Source: Actinocorallia sp039871655
Lineage (GTDB): Bacteria > Actinomycetota > Actinomycetes > Streptosporangiales > Streptosporangiaceae
Reading direction: 5' to 3'
DNA length: 64,000 bases
NCBI RefSeq assembly: GCF_039871655.1
Contig: NZ_JBDPLZ010000002.1
Coordinates: forward strand, 372,001-436,000
A model generated the notes under the pieces. That model did no database searches. It was not told the DNA's origin and saw only the letters and a program-made list of their open reading frames with translations. This document shows, one piece after another, positions 15,682-23,948 of this stretch. Position numbers and translations under genes: made by a program. The number at the start of each line of letters is the position of its first letter. Positions within the stretch are counted from its first letter, which is position 1.

Positions 15682-15697
15682 GGGCGAGCGCTCGCCC
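15682..15697. promoter_or_regulatory. 16-bp perfect palindrome before the LLM oxidoreductase gene
   Basis: GGGCGAGCGCTCGCCC lies 15 bp upstream of ATG 15712, between the signal-protein gene and the oxidoreductase gene, which diverge. It could be an operator or a leader hairpin; no regulator is assigned. Confidence 0.45.
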
Positions 15698-15711
15698 GGA
15701 AAGGGGATTCC

Positions 15712-16593
15712 ATGCGTCTGGGGATCACCATGTTCGCCACCGACCGGACGGTGGCGCCACACGAGCTGGCGGTCGCGGCGGAGGAGCGGGGTTTCTCCTC
15801 CCTCTACCTGCCCGAGCACACGCACATCCCGGTGTCGAGGCTGACGCCCGGGCCCGCGACGCGGGAGGCGTCGGGGACGGGGGAGAGGCTTCTGCGGGGG
15901 ACGTCGGGGGACGAGACGCTGCCGGAGGAGTACGCGCGGACGCTGGACCCGCTGGTGGCGCTGGGTGCGGCGGCCGCGGTGACGAGCACGATCACCCTGG
16001 GAACGGGGGTCCTGCTGGCGGCGCAGCGGGAGCCGCTGGTGACGGCGAAGGCCGTCGCGTCGCTGCAGCGGCTGGCCGGGGGCCGGTTCGCGCTGGGGGT
16101 CGGGTTCGGCTGGAACGAGGAGGAGGCCGCCGACCACGGGGTCGTCTGGCCGACGCGGCGCGAGCGGGTCCGCGAGCACGTCCTGGCGATGCGGGCGCTG
16201 TGGCGCGAGGAGGTCGCCTCGTTCCGGGGGGAGCACGTGGCGTTCGAGCCGAGCTGGGCCTGGCCCAAGGCCGAGGTGCCGGTGCTGCTCGGCGGGGCGG
16301 GCGGGCCGAGGCTGTTCGCCGCGGTCGCCGAGTACGGGGACGGGTGGATGCCGATCGGCGGGGCGGGCGTCAAGGAGGCGCTGCCGAGGCTGGCCGCGGC
16401 CTGCGAGAGCGCCGGACGGGACCCGTCCACGATCGCCGTCGTCCCGTTCGGGGTCCTGCCCACCCGCGCCAAACTGGAGTACTACGCCTGTCTGGGCGTC
16501 GAGGAGGTCGTCCTGCGGGTGCGGGGCGGCACCCGGGACGAGGTGCTGCCCGTGCTGGACTCCTACCGGGAGTTCCTCACAACATCGGCATGA
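15712..16593 (+). CDS. LLM-class F420-dependent oxidoreductase
   Basis: A 293-residue luciferase-like monooxygenase-fold protein of the actinobacterial F420-dependent group (TIGR03619-like). Visible features are the N-terminal MRLGITMFATDRT, LYLPEHTH, the TITLGTGVLLAAQREPL strand-helix, GRFALGVGFGWNEEE and VPVLLGGAGGPRL. It would use deazaflavin F420 for a redox reaction on an unknown substrate. ATG 15712 has AAGGGG upstream. The 3' end overlaps the convergent thioesterase gene by 17 nt. Confidence 0.9.
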   Translation: MRLGITMFATDRTVAPHELAVAAEERGFSSLYLPEHTHIPVSRLTPGPATREASGTGERLLRGTSGDETLPEEYARTLDPLVALGAAAAVTSTITLGTGVLLAAQREPLVTAKAVASLQRLAGGRFALGVGFGWNEEEAADHGVVWPTRRERVREHVLAMRALWREEVASFRGEHVAFEPSWAWPKAEVPVLLGGAGGPRLFAAVAEYGDGWMPIGGAGVKEALPRLAAACESAGRDPSTIAVVPFGVLPTRAKLEYYACLGVEEVVLRVRGGTRDEVLPVLDSYREFLTTSA

Positions 16594-17218
16594 CGAACAC
16601 GGCCGCGGCCTCGATCGTCACCTTGCCCTCGGCGTTGAGGATCCTGCCGACGGCGTGGGTCCTGCGGCCCTCCACCCGGTCGATCCTCGCCTCGGCGGTC
16701 AGCGGCTCGCCCAGCGGGGTGGGGCGGCGGTAGCGCATCTCCAGGGTGGCGGTCAGGCCGGAGACACCCCTGCCGTTGGCGGCCAGGCCGAGCAGCTGGT
16801 CCATGATCATGGCGCTGACGCCGCCGTGGACCAGGCCTGGAGGGCCCTCGTAGACCGTGTTCAGGGTGAATCCGGTGCGCACCGACCCGTCCTCGAGGAA
16901 CTCCACCTGGCAGGGCGGGGCGATGGGGTTGAGCACGCCGGTGACCGGGCCGGCGAGCTGCTGGAGCATGCCGCTCTCCCCGGTGCCGGAGATGGGCGGG
17001 AGGTCGCGGCGCACGGTGTTGAGCCGGTCGGTGAGCGCCCGCACCTGCGCGGTGAGCTCCTCGAGTTCGTCCTCCGGCAGTTCGGTGTGCACGGCCGCCT
17101 CGTTCAGCCGCCGCACCTCGGCCGCGAGCTCCGCGAGGTACTCGACCCGCCGCGCGCTCACCGGCTCGCGCTTCCGGGCCGTGAAGATCGGGTGGGTGCT
17201 GGTACGGGCTCCCGGCAT
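16577..17218 (-). CDS. PaaI-family hotdog thioesterase
   Basis: A 213-residue protein with an N-terminal helical region (residues 20-75, Glu/Leu-rich, possibly coiled coil) and a hotdog thioesterase domain from about residue 105. The hallmark GPPGLVHGGVSAMIMDQLLG carries the HGG motif, and VSGLTATLEMRYRRPTPLGEPL follows. It is expected to hydrolyse acyl-CoA thioesters. The extended N-terminus is longer than the minimal domain but usual among actinomycete members. Confidence 0.88.
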   Translation of the reverse strand: MPGARTSTHPIFTARKREPVSARRVEYLAELAAEVRRLNEAAVHTELPEDELEELTAQVRALTDRLNTVRRDLPPISGTGESGMLQQLAGPVTGVLNPIAPPCQVEFLEDGSVRTGFTLNTVYEGPPGLVHGGVSAMIMDQLLGLAANGRGVSGLTATLEMRYRRPTPLGEPLTAEARIDRVEGRRTHAVGRILNAEGKVTIEAAAVFVMPML

Positions 17219-17372
17219 CGGTGCTCCTGATCATTCCTCGCGGGTTTTAGAACGGCATTCTAAATCACCCGTTCCCTCCGCTTCCGGTCGGGGCTTGGGT
17301 GATTCATGCGTTTTCGTGGTGATTGCCTCGGGTAGTGCTTCCACCGAATGTCATGAAGTCTCGGGGGGGAAC

Positions 17373-17843
17373 ATGACCACGAAGATGCAGGACCAGGTCC
17401 GTGACCTGATGTGCAAGGAGAGCTGCCGCACCATCGAGGCGCACGAGACGCTGGACCGCGCGGCCCAGATCATGCGCGAAGAGGGGATCGGCGCCTTGCC
17501 GATCGTCGGTCCGGACCATCGCTTCGAAGGCATCATCACCGACCGCGACATCGTCGTGAAGTGCATCGCGGCCGGGCACGACCCGTCCCGGGTCACCGCC
17601 GGAGACCTCGCCTCCGGGCTGTACTCGGTGTCGCCGGAGACCACCGTCCAAGAAGCCCTGGACATGATGGAGCAGCACCAGGTCAAGCGGCTCCCCGTCA
17701 TCGAGAACAACCGCATGGTCGGCATGATCAGTGAGGCCGACCTGGCGCGGAACCTGCCGGACGCCCAGCTCGCCGAGTTCGTCCACCGCATCTACGCGCG
17801 CGCGGGCGGCGGCAAGCGGGGCGAGGGCGGCGGGGCCGGCTGA
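17373..17843 (+). CDS. tandem CBS-domain protein
   Basis: A 156-residue cytosolic protein consisting of two CBS domains: residues 8-65 (DLMCKESCRTIEAHETLDRAAQIM, ALPIVGPDHRFEGIITDRDIV) and 75-130 (SVSPETTVQEALDMM, RLPVIENNRMVGMISEADLA). It ends in a Gly-rich tail. Stand-alone CBS pairs bind adenosine nucleotides and act as energy sensors. ATG 17373 follows a G-rich SD. A strong hairpin terminator follows the stop. Confidence 0.9.
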   Translation: MTTKMQDQVRDLMCKESCRTIEAHETLDRAAQIMREEGIGALPIVGPDHRFEGIITDRDIVVKCIAAGHDPSRVTAGDLASGLYSVSPETTVQEALDMMEQHQVKRLPVIENNRMVGMISEADLARNLPDAQLAEFVHRIYARAGGGKRGEGGGAG

Positions 17844-17862
17844 GACACCGGCCTTCGTGCGA

Positions 17863-17886
17863 GGGGACCGCGGGAACGCGGTCCCC
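17863..17886 (+). terminator. terminator after the CBS gene
   Basis: GGGGACCGCG, loop GGAA, CGCGGTCCCC: a perfect 10-bp stem followed by TTT, 19 bp past the CBS stop and before the convergent TetR gene. Confidence 0.8.
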
Positions 17887-17917
17887 TTTCCATGCGCGGG
17901 CGGCCTTCCCCGAGCCC

Positions 17918-18487
17918 TCAGCGGTCCGTTGAGGCGAGGACGCCGGTGAGGACGGTGCGCAGGGCCTCGGCCGTGCCGGTGGCGGCGGCGTCGCCGGTGG
18001 CCAGACGGCGGACGGCCAGGCCGTACAGGAGCGTGACGATCGTCGGCGCGTGGAGTTCGGGCCGGGAGATGCCCAGCGCCGTGAGAATGGACGTCGCCAG
18101 CCGGTCGTAGGCGGTGATGGAGCGCTCGGCGGCGGGCCGGAGCCCGGGGTCGCGGGCGGCCTGCAGGTGGAGTTCGAGGTGGGCTATCTGCTCGGGCCCG
18201 TCGGCGAAGGCGACGATGGCCCGCTGGACCTCGTCGGCGGCCTGGGCGGGGGAGAGCCCGGCGCCGGCCAGGGTCAGGGCGGCGCGGGTGATGCGGTCGA
18301 TCTCGGCGTCGACGAAGCGGTCGAGGCACTCGCGCAGCAGGTCGGTCTGGGAGCCGAAGTGGTAGGTCAGGGTGCCCAGGGAGACGCCGGCGGCGGAGGC
18401 GACGCGCCGGTTGGTGAGGGCGCCGACGCCGTGCTCGCCGATGAGGCGCAGGGCGGCGTCGAGGATGCGCTCGCGTGCTTCGTTCAT
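17918..18487 (-). CDS. TetR-family repressor
   Basis: A 189-residue TetR-type regulator with HTH residues about 20-55 (ALTNRRVASAAGVSLGTLTYHFGSQTDLL). Its C-terminal domain (residues 75-185) has no recognised ligand signature. ATG 18487 faces the divergent amidase gene across 68 bp that contain two inverted repeats, one a 20-bp perfect palindrome, so autoregulation and control of the amidase are likely. Confidence 0.9.
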   Translation of the reverse strand: MNEARERILDAALRLIGEHGVGALTNRRVASAAGVSLGTLTYHFGSQTDLLRECLDRFVDAEIDRITRAALTLAGAGLSPAQAADEVQRAIVAFADGPEQIAHLELHLQAARDPGLRPAAERSITAYDRLATSILTALGISRPELHAPTIVTLLYGLAVRRLATGDAAATGTAEALRTVLTGVLASTDR

Positions 18488-18503
18488 GAAGGACCGTCTT
18501 CCC

Positions 18504-18522
18504 AGGATGAGGGATTCATCCT
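18504..18522. promoter_or_regulatory. 7-bp inverted repeat next to the TetR start
   Basis: AGGATGA-GGGAT-TCATCCT lies 17 bp upstream of the TetR ATG. It could be a hairpin in the tetR leader or a second binding site. Confidence 0.35.
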
Positions 18523-18523
18523 A

Positions 18524-18543
18524 TCGTTCGTTCGAACGAACGA
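18524..18543. promoter_or_regulatory. 20-bp perfect palindrome, probable TetR operator
   Basis: TCGTTCGTTCGAACGAACGA is a fully symmetric 20-bp site in the middle of the tetR/amidase divergent region, ending 12 bp before the amidase GTG. TTCGTTCGAACGAA-type sites are typical of TetR repressors that regulate themselves and a divergent gene. Confidence 0.7.
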
Positions 18544-18555
18544 GAGAGGGGCACG

Positions 18556-19953
18556 GTGAGCGGACTCGCGTACAAGGGGCTGGCGGAGCAGGCGGAGCTG
18601 GCGGCGTCGGGAAAGGTGAGCGCGAAGGAGCTGGTGGAGGCGTCCCTCACCCGGATCGACGAGGTGGACGGCAGGGTCGGCGCCTTCCGGGTCGTGCGCC
18701 AGGAGGCGGCCCGCGCCGAGGCGGCCGAGGCCGACCGGAGGCTGGCGGCGGGGGAGCGGCTGCCGCTGCTGGGCGTCCCCGTCGCCATCAAGGACGACAC
18801 CGACCTCGCGGGCGAGACGACGCCGTTCGCGGTGCGCGGCGACCACCTTCCGGTGGAGCGCGACGCGGAACTGGTGCGCAGGCTGCGGGCGGCCGGAGCG
18901 GTCATCGTCGGCAAGACGCGGACGTGCGAGATCGGCCTGTGGCCCTTCAGCGAGTCGCCCGGCTACGGGGCGGCGCGCAACCCCTGGCGGCTCGGCTTCA
19001 CCCCCGGCGGCTCGTCCGGGGGCTCCTCCGCGGCGGTCGCGGCGGGCATGGTCCCGGCGGCCGTGGGCTCGGACGGGGCGGGCTCCATCCGCATCCCCGC
19101 CGCCTGGACGAACCTCGTCGGTATCAAACCGCAGCGGGGACGGATCTCGGGATACCCGCACACCGACCCGTTCAACGGCCTGACGGTGTGGGGCCCGCTG
19201 GCCCGCACGGTCGAGGACGCCGCGCTGCTCCTGGACGTCCTCACCGGCAGCCACCCCGAGGACGTCCACCGGCTCGACCCGCCGCGCACCCCCTTCGCCG
19301 AGGCGGCCCGGCGGGATCCGGGCAGGCTGCGCGTCGCCGTCTCCTTCAAGACGGCCCTCGGCGTCCCCGGCAGGATCGACCCGGAGATCCGGCGGGCCGT
19401 GGAGCGGACGGCGCGGCTGCTCACCGACCTCGGGCACAAGGTCTTCCCCGCCGACCCCGACTACGGGCCCGTCGCGCTCGGCCTCGTCCCGCGCGGCACG
19501 GTGGGCGTGGCCGACTGGCTGGACTCGATGCCCGGCGCCCGGCCGGAGGCGCGCACCGAGGTGGAGGCGAGAATCGGCCGGACCGTCGGACGGCGGCTGC
19601 TGCCGCTGGCCCGGCGCATGGATCCCTACCTTCGCCGCCGCGTCGGCGGCATCTTCCGGTACGCCGACGTGGTGCTCACCCCGACCACCGCGCAGCTGCC
19701 GTCGAAGGTCGGCGCGTTCGACGGCGCCGGCTACCAGAAGACCCAGTCGGGGGTCGCCGCGCTGTGCCCGCTGGCCTGGCCGTGGAACGTCCTGGGCTGG
19801 CCCGGCGTGAGCGTCCCGGCCGGGTTCAGCTCCGGCGGCCTGCCGATCGGCGCGCAGCTCCTCGGCCATGACAGCGAGGAGGCGAAGCTCATCTCCCTCG
19901 CGGCTCAACTGCAGGAGGCGGAGCGCTGGCAGGACCTGACTCCGTCGCTCTGA
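18556..19953 (+). CDS. amidase signature enzyme
   Basis: A 465-residue amidase of the Ser-cisSer-Lys class. The catalytic lysine is in GVPVAIKDD (about residue 79), the cis-Ser region in FTPGGSSGGSSAAVAAGMVP, and the nucleophile serine in GSDGAGSIRIPA. It hydrolyses an unknown amide; no GatB/GatC partners are near, so a tRNA role is unlikely. GTG 18556 is 12 bp from the TetR palindrome. The last 65 nt overlap the convergent endonuclease V gene. Confidence 0.9.
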   Translation: MSGLAYKGLAEQAELAASGKVSAKELVEASLTRIDEVDGRVGAFRVVRQEAARAEAAEADRRLAAGERLPLLGVPVAIKDDTDLAGETTPFAVRGDHLPVERDAELVRRLRAAGAVIVGKTRTCEIGLWPFSESPGYGAARNPWRLGFTPGGSSGGSSAAVAAGMVPAAVGSDGAGSIRIPAAWTNLVGIKPQRGRISGYPHTDPFNGLTVWGPLARTVEDAALLLDVLTGSHPEDVHRLDPPRTPFAEAARRDPGRLRVAVSFKTALGVPGRIDPEIRRAVERTARLLTDLGHKVFPADPDYGPVALGLVPRGTVGVADWLDSMPGARPEARTEVEARIGRTVGRRLLPLARRMDPYLRRRVGGIFRYADVVLTPTTAQLPSKVGAFDGAGYQKTQSGVAALCPLAWPWNVLGWPGVSVPAGFSSGGLPIGAQLLGHDSEEAKLISLAAQLQEAERWQDLTPSL

Positions 19954-20608
19954 GCGCCTCACGCGACAGGCGGTCGGACCGCCGCGTGGTCTCGGGCAGC
20001 CGGTAGGACGGGCTGAGCGCCAGGACGTGACGGGTCGCCGTGTCGAGGTCGACGCGGTGGCCCACCGAGACGTAGACGGGTTTGACGCCCGTCCGCGTCC
20101 GCACGGTGCGTCCGACGACCTCGCCCTCGTGGACGAGCTCGGTGAACGAGCCCCGCTCCCGTCCGGGCTCGATGTGCTCGCCCACCAGGAACGTCTTGCC
20201 CACGCCCATCGTGGGCAGCCCGGTGAGCAGGCCCAGGTGGCAGGCGAGCCCGAACCGCCGGAAGTGGGCCCGCCCGTGGCCGTCGCAGACGAGCAGGTCC
20301 GGCACGGTGCGCAGCTTCCGCAGCGCCGACAGCAGCGCGGGCAGCTCACGGAAGGCGAACAGGCCGGGGACGTAGGGGAAGGACGGCCGCTCGACGGAGA
20401 CGGCCGACTCGACGACCTGCAACGTCGCGGCGTCCAGCACGACGACCGCCGCGGCGACCCGGTCGTCGGCGTAGGCGACGTCGAGCCCCGCGACGATGCG
20501 CACGACGGCGGGCCCGGGCTCCTCCCGGACGCGCTCGCGCAACCGTTCCTGCAACGCCTCGGCTTCTTCGACGGAGGCGGGCCAGGGATGCGGGTCCTCG
20601 ATGTCCAT
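19889..20608 (-). CDS. nfi: endonuclease V
   Basis: A 239-residue deoxyinosine-specific DNA repair endonuclease. Family features: GLDVAYADD with the first catalytic aspartate, FPYVPGLFAFRELPALL, DLLVCDGHGRAH with the second aspartate, FGLACHLGLLTGLPTMGVGKTFL. GHGRAHFRRFG has F where most members have P, a minor variation. About 25 C-terminal residues extend past the usual domain and overlap the amidase gene antisense. ATG 20608 gives the standard N-terminus. Confidence 0.88.
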   Translation of the reverse strand: MDIEDPHPWPASVEEAEALQERLRERVREEPGPAVVRIVAGLDVAYADDRVAAAVVVLDAATLQVVESAVSVERPSFPYVPGLFAFRELPALLSALRKLRTVPDLLVCDGHGRAHFRRFGLACHLGLLTGLPTMGVGKTFLVGEHIEPGRERGSFTELVHEGEVVGRTVRTRTGVKPVYVSVGHRVDLDTATRHVLALSPSYRLPETTRRSDRLSREALRATESGPASAPPPAVEPRGR

Positions 20609-20697
20609 GGGAGCGAGGGTAATTGAGTACCTGAATCCCTGGATCTAAGTACTTTTACGGATATGGCGGGAGGGGCAAGCCTGATTCCCTCAAGGAC

Positions 20698-21021
20698 ATG
20701 GTCAAGCTCGCCACCCCCGCCGCACTCCTCTACGCGACGCTGATCCTCTGCCTGTCCCACCGGCTGTACGCGGCGCCCGGCGCCGACCCCGGCCTGGACG
20801 GCATCTGGCTGCTGCTGGCCAGCCTCCCGACCGGCCTCGTGCCGCTGATGCTCCCCCTTCCGGAGAGCCGCGAGGTCTTCCTGCTCGTCATGACGGCGGC
20901 GGGCCTGTTCCAGGCCCTGCTGGTCTGGCTGGCCGGGAGGATGTTCGACAGCCCGCTGTTTCAGAAGCCGGGACCGGTGATCATCCCGCCGTCGACCAGG
21001 ACCTCGCTGCCCGAGCAGTAG
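20698..21021 (+). CDS. small membrane protein (SCO4225-like)
   Basis: A 107-residue protein with three hydrophobic segments: residues 5-22, 40-56 and 62-82. Its organisation resembles a small actinomycete membrane-protein family (SCO4225 type), a tentative assignment. ATG 20698 follows an AAGGAC element. The hydrophilic tail (about 20 residues) overlaps the convergent SDR gene by 61 nt, so its natural end may be shorter in relatives. Confidence 0.6.
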   Translation: MVKLATPAALLYATLILCLSHRLYAAPGADPGLDGIWLLLASLPTGLVPLMLPLPESREVFLLVMTAAGLFQALLVWLAGRMFDSPLFQKPGPVIIPPSTRTSLPEQ

Positions 21022-21722
21022 GACGAGTCGTCACTGGCCAGGAAGACGACCAGCCCGGACACCTCGTGGGTCTTGCCCATCCGGCCCAGCGGCAGCGCCT
21101 TCATGAACGCGTCGGCGTTCTCCGCGCCCCGCTCGACGACCTCGGGGTCCAGGGACATCGAGGTGAAGATCCCGCCGGGGTGGATGCTGTTGACGCGGAT
21201 GCCGTGGGGGCCGAGTTCGCGCGCCGCGGACTTGGTGACGCCGCGGATGCCGAACTTCCCGGCGCTGTAGGCGGAGAAGCCGGCACCCGACACGAAGCCC
21301 TCGGTCGAGCTCACGTTGATGATGGAGCCGCCGCCGGCCGCCTTCATCGCGGGGATGACCGACTTGATGCCCAGCCACTGGCCGGTCAGGTTGACGTTGA
21401 CGGTGGCCTGGAACTCCGCCAGCTCCATGTCCTCGATGTTCTTCACCCGGATGACGCCGGCGTTGTTGACCAGCACGTCCAGCTTGCCGAAGTTCTCCAC
21501 GGCCAGTGCGACGGCCGCCTGCCAGTCCTCGGGCTTCGTCACGTCCATCTTGATGAACAGCGCCTCGCCGTCGAACTCGGAGGCCAGCTTCTCGCCCTCC
21601 TCCACCAGCACGTCGCCGAAGACGACCTTCGCACCCTCGGCGACGAACCTGCGGACGTGGGCCTTGCCCATGCCGCGCGCGCCGCCGGAGATGAGGGCGA
21701 CCTTTCCGTCAAGCTGACCCAT
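20961..21722 (-). CDS. classical short-chain dehydrogenase
   Basis: A 253-residue SDR with NAD-binding GGARGMGKAHVRRFVAEG, LVNNAGV, the catalytic serine stretch IINVSSTEG, and YSAGKFG (YxxxK) followed by NSIHPGGIFTSM. This matches hydroxysteroid/3-ketoacyl type reductases; relatives in actinomycetes are often annotated 3-alpha(or 20-beta)-hydroxysteroid dehydrogenases, so a lipid or steroid substrate is plausible. ATG 21722 starts at the conserved MGQLDGKVALISG. Confidence 0.9.
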   Translation of the reverse strand: MGQLDGKVALISGGARGMGKAHVRRFVAEGAKVVFGDVLVEEGEKLASEFDGEALFIKMDVTKPEDWQAAVALAVENFGKLDVLVNNAGVIRVKNIEDMELAEFQATVNVNLTGQWLGIKSVIPAMKAAGGGSIINVSSTEGFVSGAGFSAYSAGKFGIRGVTKSAARELGPHGIRVNSIHPGGIFTSMSLDPEVVERGAENADAFMKALPLGRMGKTHEVSGLVVFLASDDSSYCSGSEVLVDGGMITGPGF

Positions 21723-21813
21723 GAACTGCTCCCAAGTGACTGTTCGCCCGTGCCGCGGCGTCCCCGGTCCATCGCCAGCCAAACTAACGTGCGCTTGGTT
21801 GGCCTAACAAGGG

Positions 21814-22986
21814 TCAGGACAGGGCGGCGTAGACCGCCTTGACGAGTTCGTAGGAGCGCCGGTCCCCGGCCATGCCGCCGCCCATCTGGTTGGGGATGAA
21901 CGCGACGGCCAGCTCCTTCTCCGGGTCGCCGAGGCCGATGCCGCCTCCCGCGCCGGTGTGGCCGAACGCGCTGTCCCTGCCCGCCCTCGGCGTCAGGAAC
22001 GTCATGGCCGGACGCATGAAACCGAGCCCGAAGGCGCTGTCCACGAGCAGCACCCTGTCGGCGCCGCGCACACGTTCGCGGACGCCCTCCCGCAGGGTCT
22101 CCTTCTGCAGGATCCGCCCGCCGATCAGCGAGTCGTAGAAGGCGGCGAGGGCGCGGGAGGTGGCCACCATCCCTGCCGCGGGCCACCCGCCCTGCAGCAC
22201 GACCGGCTTGTTGTAAGAGGCGGCGGGGTTGTTGAGGGCGCGGTTGAGCGGGGACTGCGGGTCGAGGTAGGCCTCGGCCAGCCGGGTCATCAGATCGGCC
22301 CCCGTCCGCCCGGCAGGCCGGGGGTCGGCCGCGCCGGACGGCGGCCGCCCCGTCGCGGAGAGCTTCGCGGCCTTCGCCATGACCTCCGGAGGGGTGCCGA
22401 TCCACAGGTCCGGGGCGAACTCGCGCCGGACGAACTCCCCGACGGTCGTCCCGGCGGTGCGCCGCACGATCTCCCCGGCCAGCCAGCCGTAGGTGAGGGC
22501 GTGGTACCCGTGCCCGTCCCCGGGCGTCCATTCCGGCGCCTGGCCGGCCAGCAGGGCGGCCATCGCGGCGGGGTCGGCCGCCTCCTCGGCCCCGACCTTC
22601 CGCGCGAAGGCGGGCAGCCCGGCCTCATGGGTGAGCAGCTGCTCTCCGGTGACGCCCTCCTTGCCGTGCGCGCCGAACTCCGGCCACCAGTCGGTCACGG
22701 GCCGCTCCAGCGCCACCTCGCCGCGCTCGGCCAGCAGCAGCGCGGCGGTCGCGGTGACGGCCTTGGTGCAGGAGAAGGCCAGGCAAGGGGTGTCCCGCTC
22801 CCAGGCGCGGCCGGTCTTGGCGTCGGCGATCCCGCCCCACAGGTCGACGACGGGGCGTCCGCTCGCGAACACCGCGACGCTCGCGCCGAGGTTGCGGCCC
22901 TCGGCGAACTGGGTCTCGAAGACCTCTCGGACGCCGCGGAACGCCGGGTCGCAGTGTCCCTGTACCACCTGGCCAGTCACCATCAT
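21814..22986 (-). CDS. serine hydrolase of the beta-lactamase/EstB family
   Basis: A 390-residue class C beta-lactamase-like hydrolase. The SxxK nucleophile motif is SCTK (about residues 72-75), the Y-x-x motif YGWLAGEIV region supplies the tyrosine, and GHTGAGGGIGLGDPE sits where the KTG-like box occurs. Actinomycete relatives act as esterases rather than beta-lactamases. No signal peptide is visible, so it is likely cytosolic. It lies upstream of the SDR gene on the same strand, 91 nt apart. Confidence 0.88.
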   Translation of the reverse strand: MMVTGQVVQGHCDPAFRGVREVFETQFAEGRNLGASVAVFASGRPVVDLWGGIADAKTGRAWERDTPCLAFSCTKAVTATAALLLAERGEVALERPVTDWWPEFGAHGKEGVTGEQLLTHEAGLPAFARKVGAEEAADPAAMAALLAGQAPEWTPGDGHGYHALTYGWLAGEIVRRTAGTTVGEFVRREFAPDLWIGTPPEVMAKAAKLSATGRPPSGAADPRPAGRTGADLMTRLAEAYLDPQSPLNRALNNPAASYNKPVVLQGGWPAAGMVATSRALAAFYDSLIGGRILQKETLREGVRERVRGADRVLLVDSAFGLGFMRPAMTFLTPRAGRDSAFGHTGAGGGIGLGDPEKELAVAFIPNQMGGGMAGDRRSYELVKAVYAALS

Positions 22987-23212
22987 TCCTCCAGAACCCC
23001 CACAAAAGGTCGATCACATCATGACAGCCTCTGGTTTTCCCGGGAACTCCGGGAGGGCGATACGGCTGGGAGGAGTACTGTGAAATAGCGGGAATGGTGC
23101 GTAATTGTTGTGATTTCATCGGCGGGGATATCTTTAAAAGAACCGGAGTTCGCGCTGTTATCCGAAGCCATTCCTTGTAATTTGGTCGACCATCCAACAC
23201 AGGAGGTCGACA

Positions 23213-23803
23213 GTGGTCGTAAACCATGCCCGTTTCACACTCGCCGCCGTCCTGGCCGCGGCAGCGGTCGCCGCGCTCCCGGGCTCCGCCGCCGCGGCCC
23301 CCGGCCGAGGCTCCTGCCTCATGGGGAACTGGACGCTGACCAAGTACTCGATGGTCATGAAGGGCAAGGACGTCTCGCTCAGCACCACGGGAGGCAAGGG
23401 CACCCGCCTGCGCGTCACCCCGGGGGGCGCCGTGTACGACTTCGACCACTCCAAGCCGGCCATCACCAAGGGCACCCGCTCCGGCGAGCCCGTCGCGCTG
23501 TGGGCCAGCTACCGGGGAAAGCTGTCGCTGAAGTCGAAGTTCAGGGGCTCCCGCTCCGGTGTGCTGGCGACCAGGCCCGCCAGTGCCCGGGGCGACGCCA
23601 ACGGGCTGCTCGGCCAACTGCGGCCGGAGAAGAAGCTGCTCGCCAAGTACAGCATCGTGGAGACCTACCGCCGCGGGGAATGGGTGGCGCTCACCCCGCA
23701 CCGTGCGAATTTCCGCTGCAATGGGCGGAGCCTGCTGCTGCACGCCAAGAAGCGGGACGCCTTCGGCACGAGCGCAGTGAAGATCCAGTACCGGCGCTCC
23801 TGA
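23213..23803 (+). CDS. secreted protein, family B copy 1
   Basis: A 196-residue exported protein: signal peptide FTLAAVLAAAAVAALPGSAAAA (residues 8-29), then CLMGNWTLTKYSM, GGKGTRLRVTPGGAVYDFDHSKPAITKG, LKSKFRG and a C-terminal Cys (FRCNG). The G-x-W start and the alternating beta pattern suggest a small beta-barrel (lipocalin-like), an inference only. GTG 23213 is spaced six bases from AGGAGG. A 207-residue-type paralogue follows 145 nt downstream with a related leader. Confidence 0.72.
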   Translation: MVVNHARFTLAAVLAAAAVAALPGSAAAAPGRGSCLMGNWTLTKYSMVMKGKDVSLSTTGGKGTRLRVTPGGAVYDFDHSKPAITKGTRSGEPVALWASYRGKLSLKSKFRGSRSGVLATRPASARGDANGLLGQLRPEKKLLAKYSIVETYRRGEWVALTPHRANFRCNGRSLLLHAKKRDAFGTSAVKIQYRRS

Positions 23804-23948
23804 GCGGTGGGGACGGCGGCCGGGACGGCCGCCGCCCGCATCATCGGCTCTGACCTCGCGAAAGAGACCGCAAGGTTACTGATCTCGCTGTTCATCCTGT
23901 TATGTGACGGCTGTACCTTTGTCGATCATCCCTTTACGGAGGTCGACC

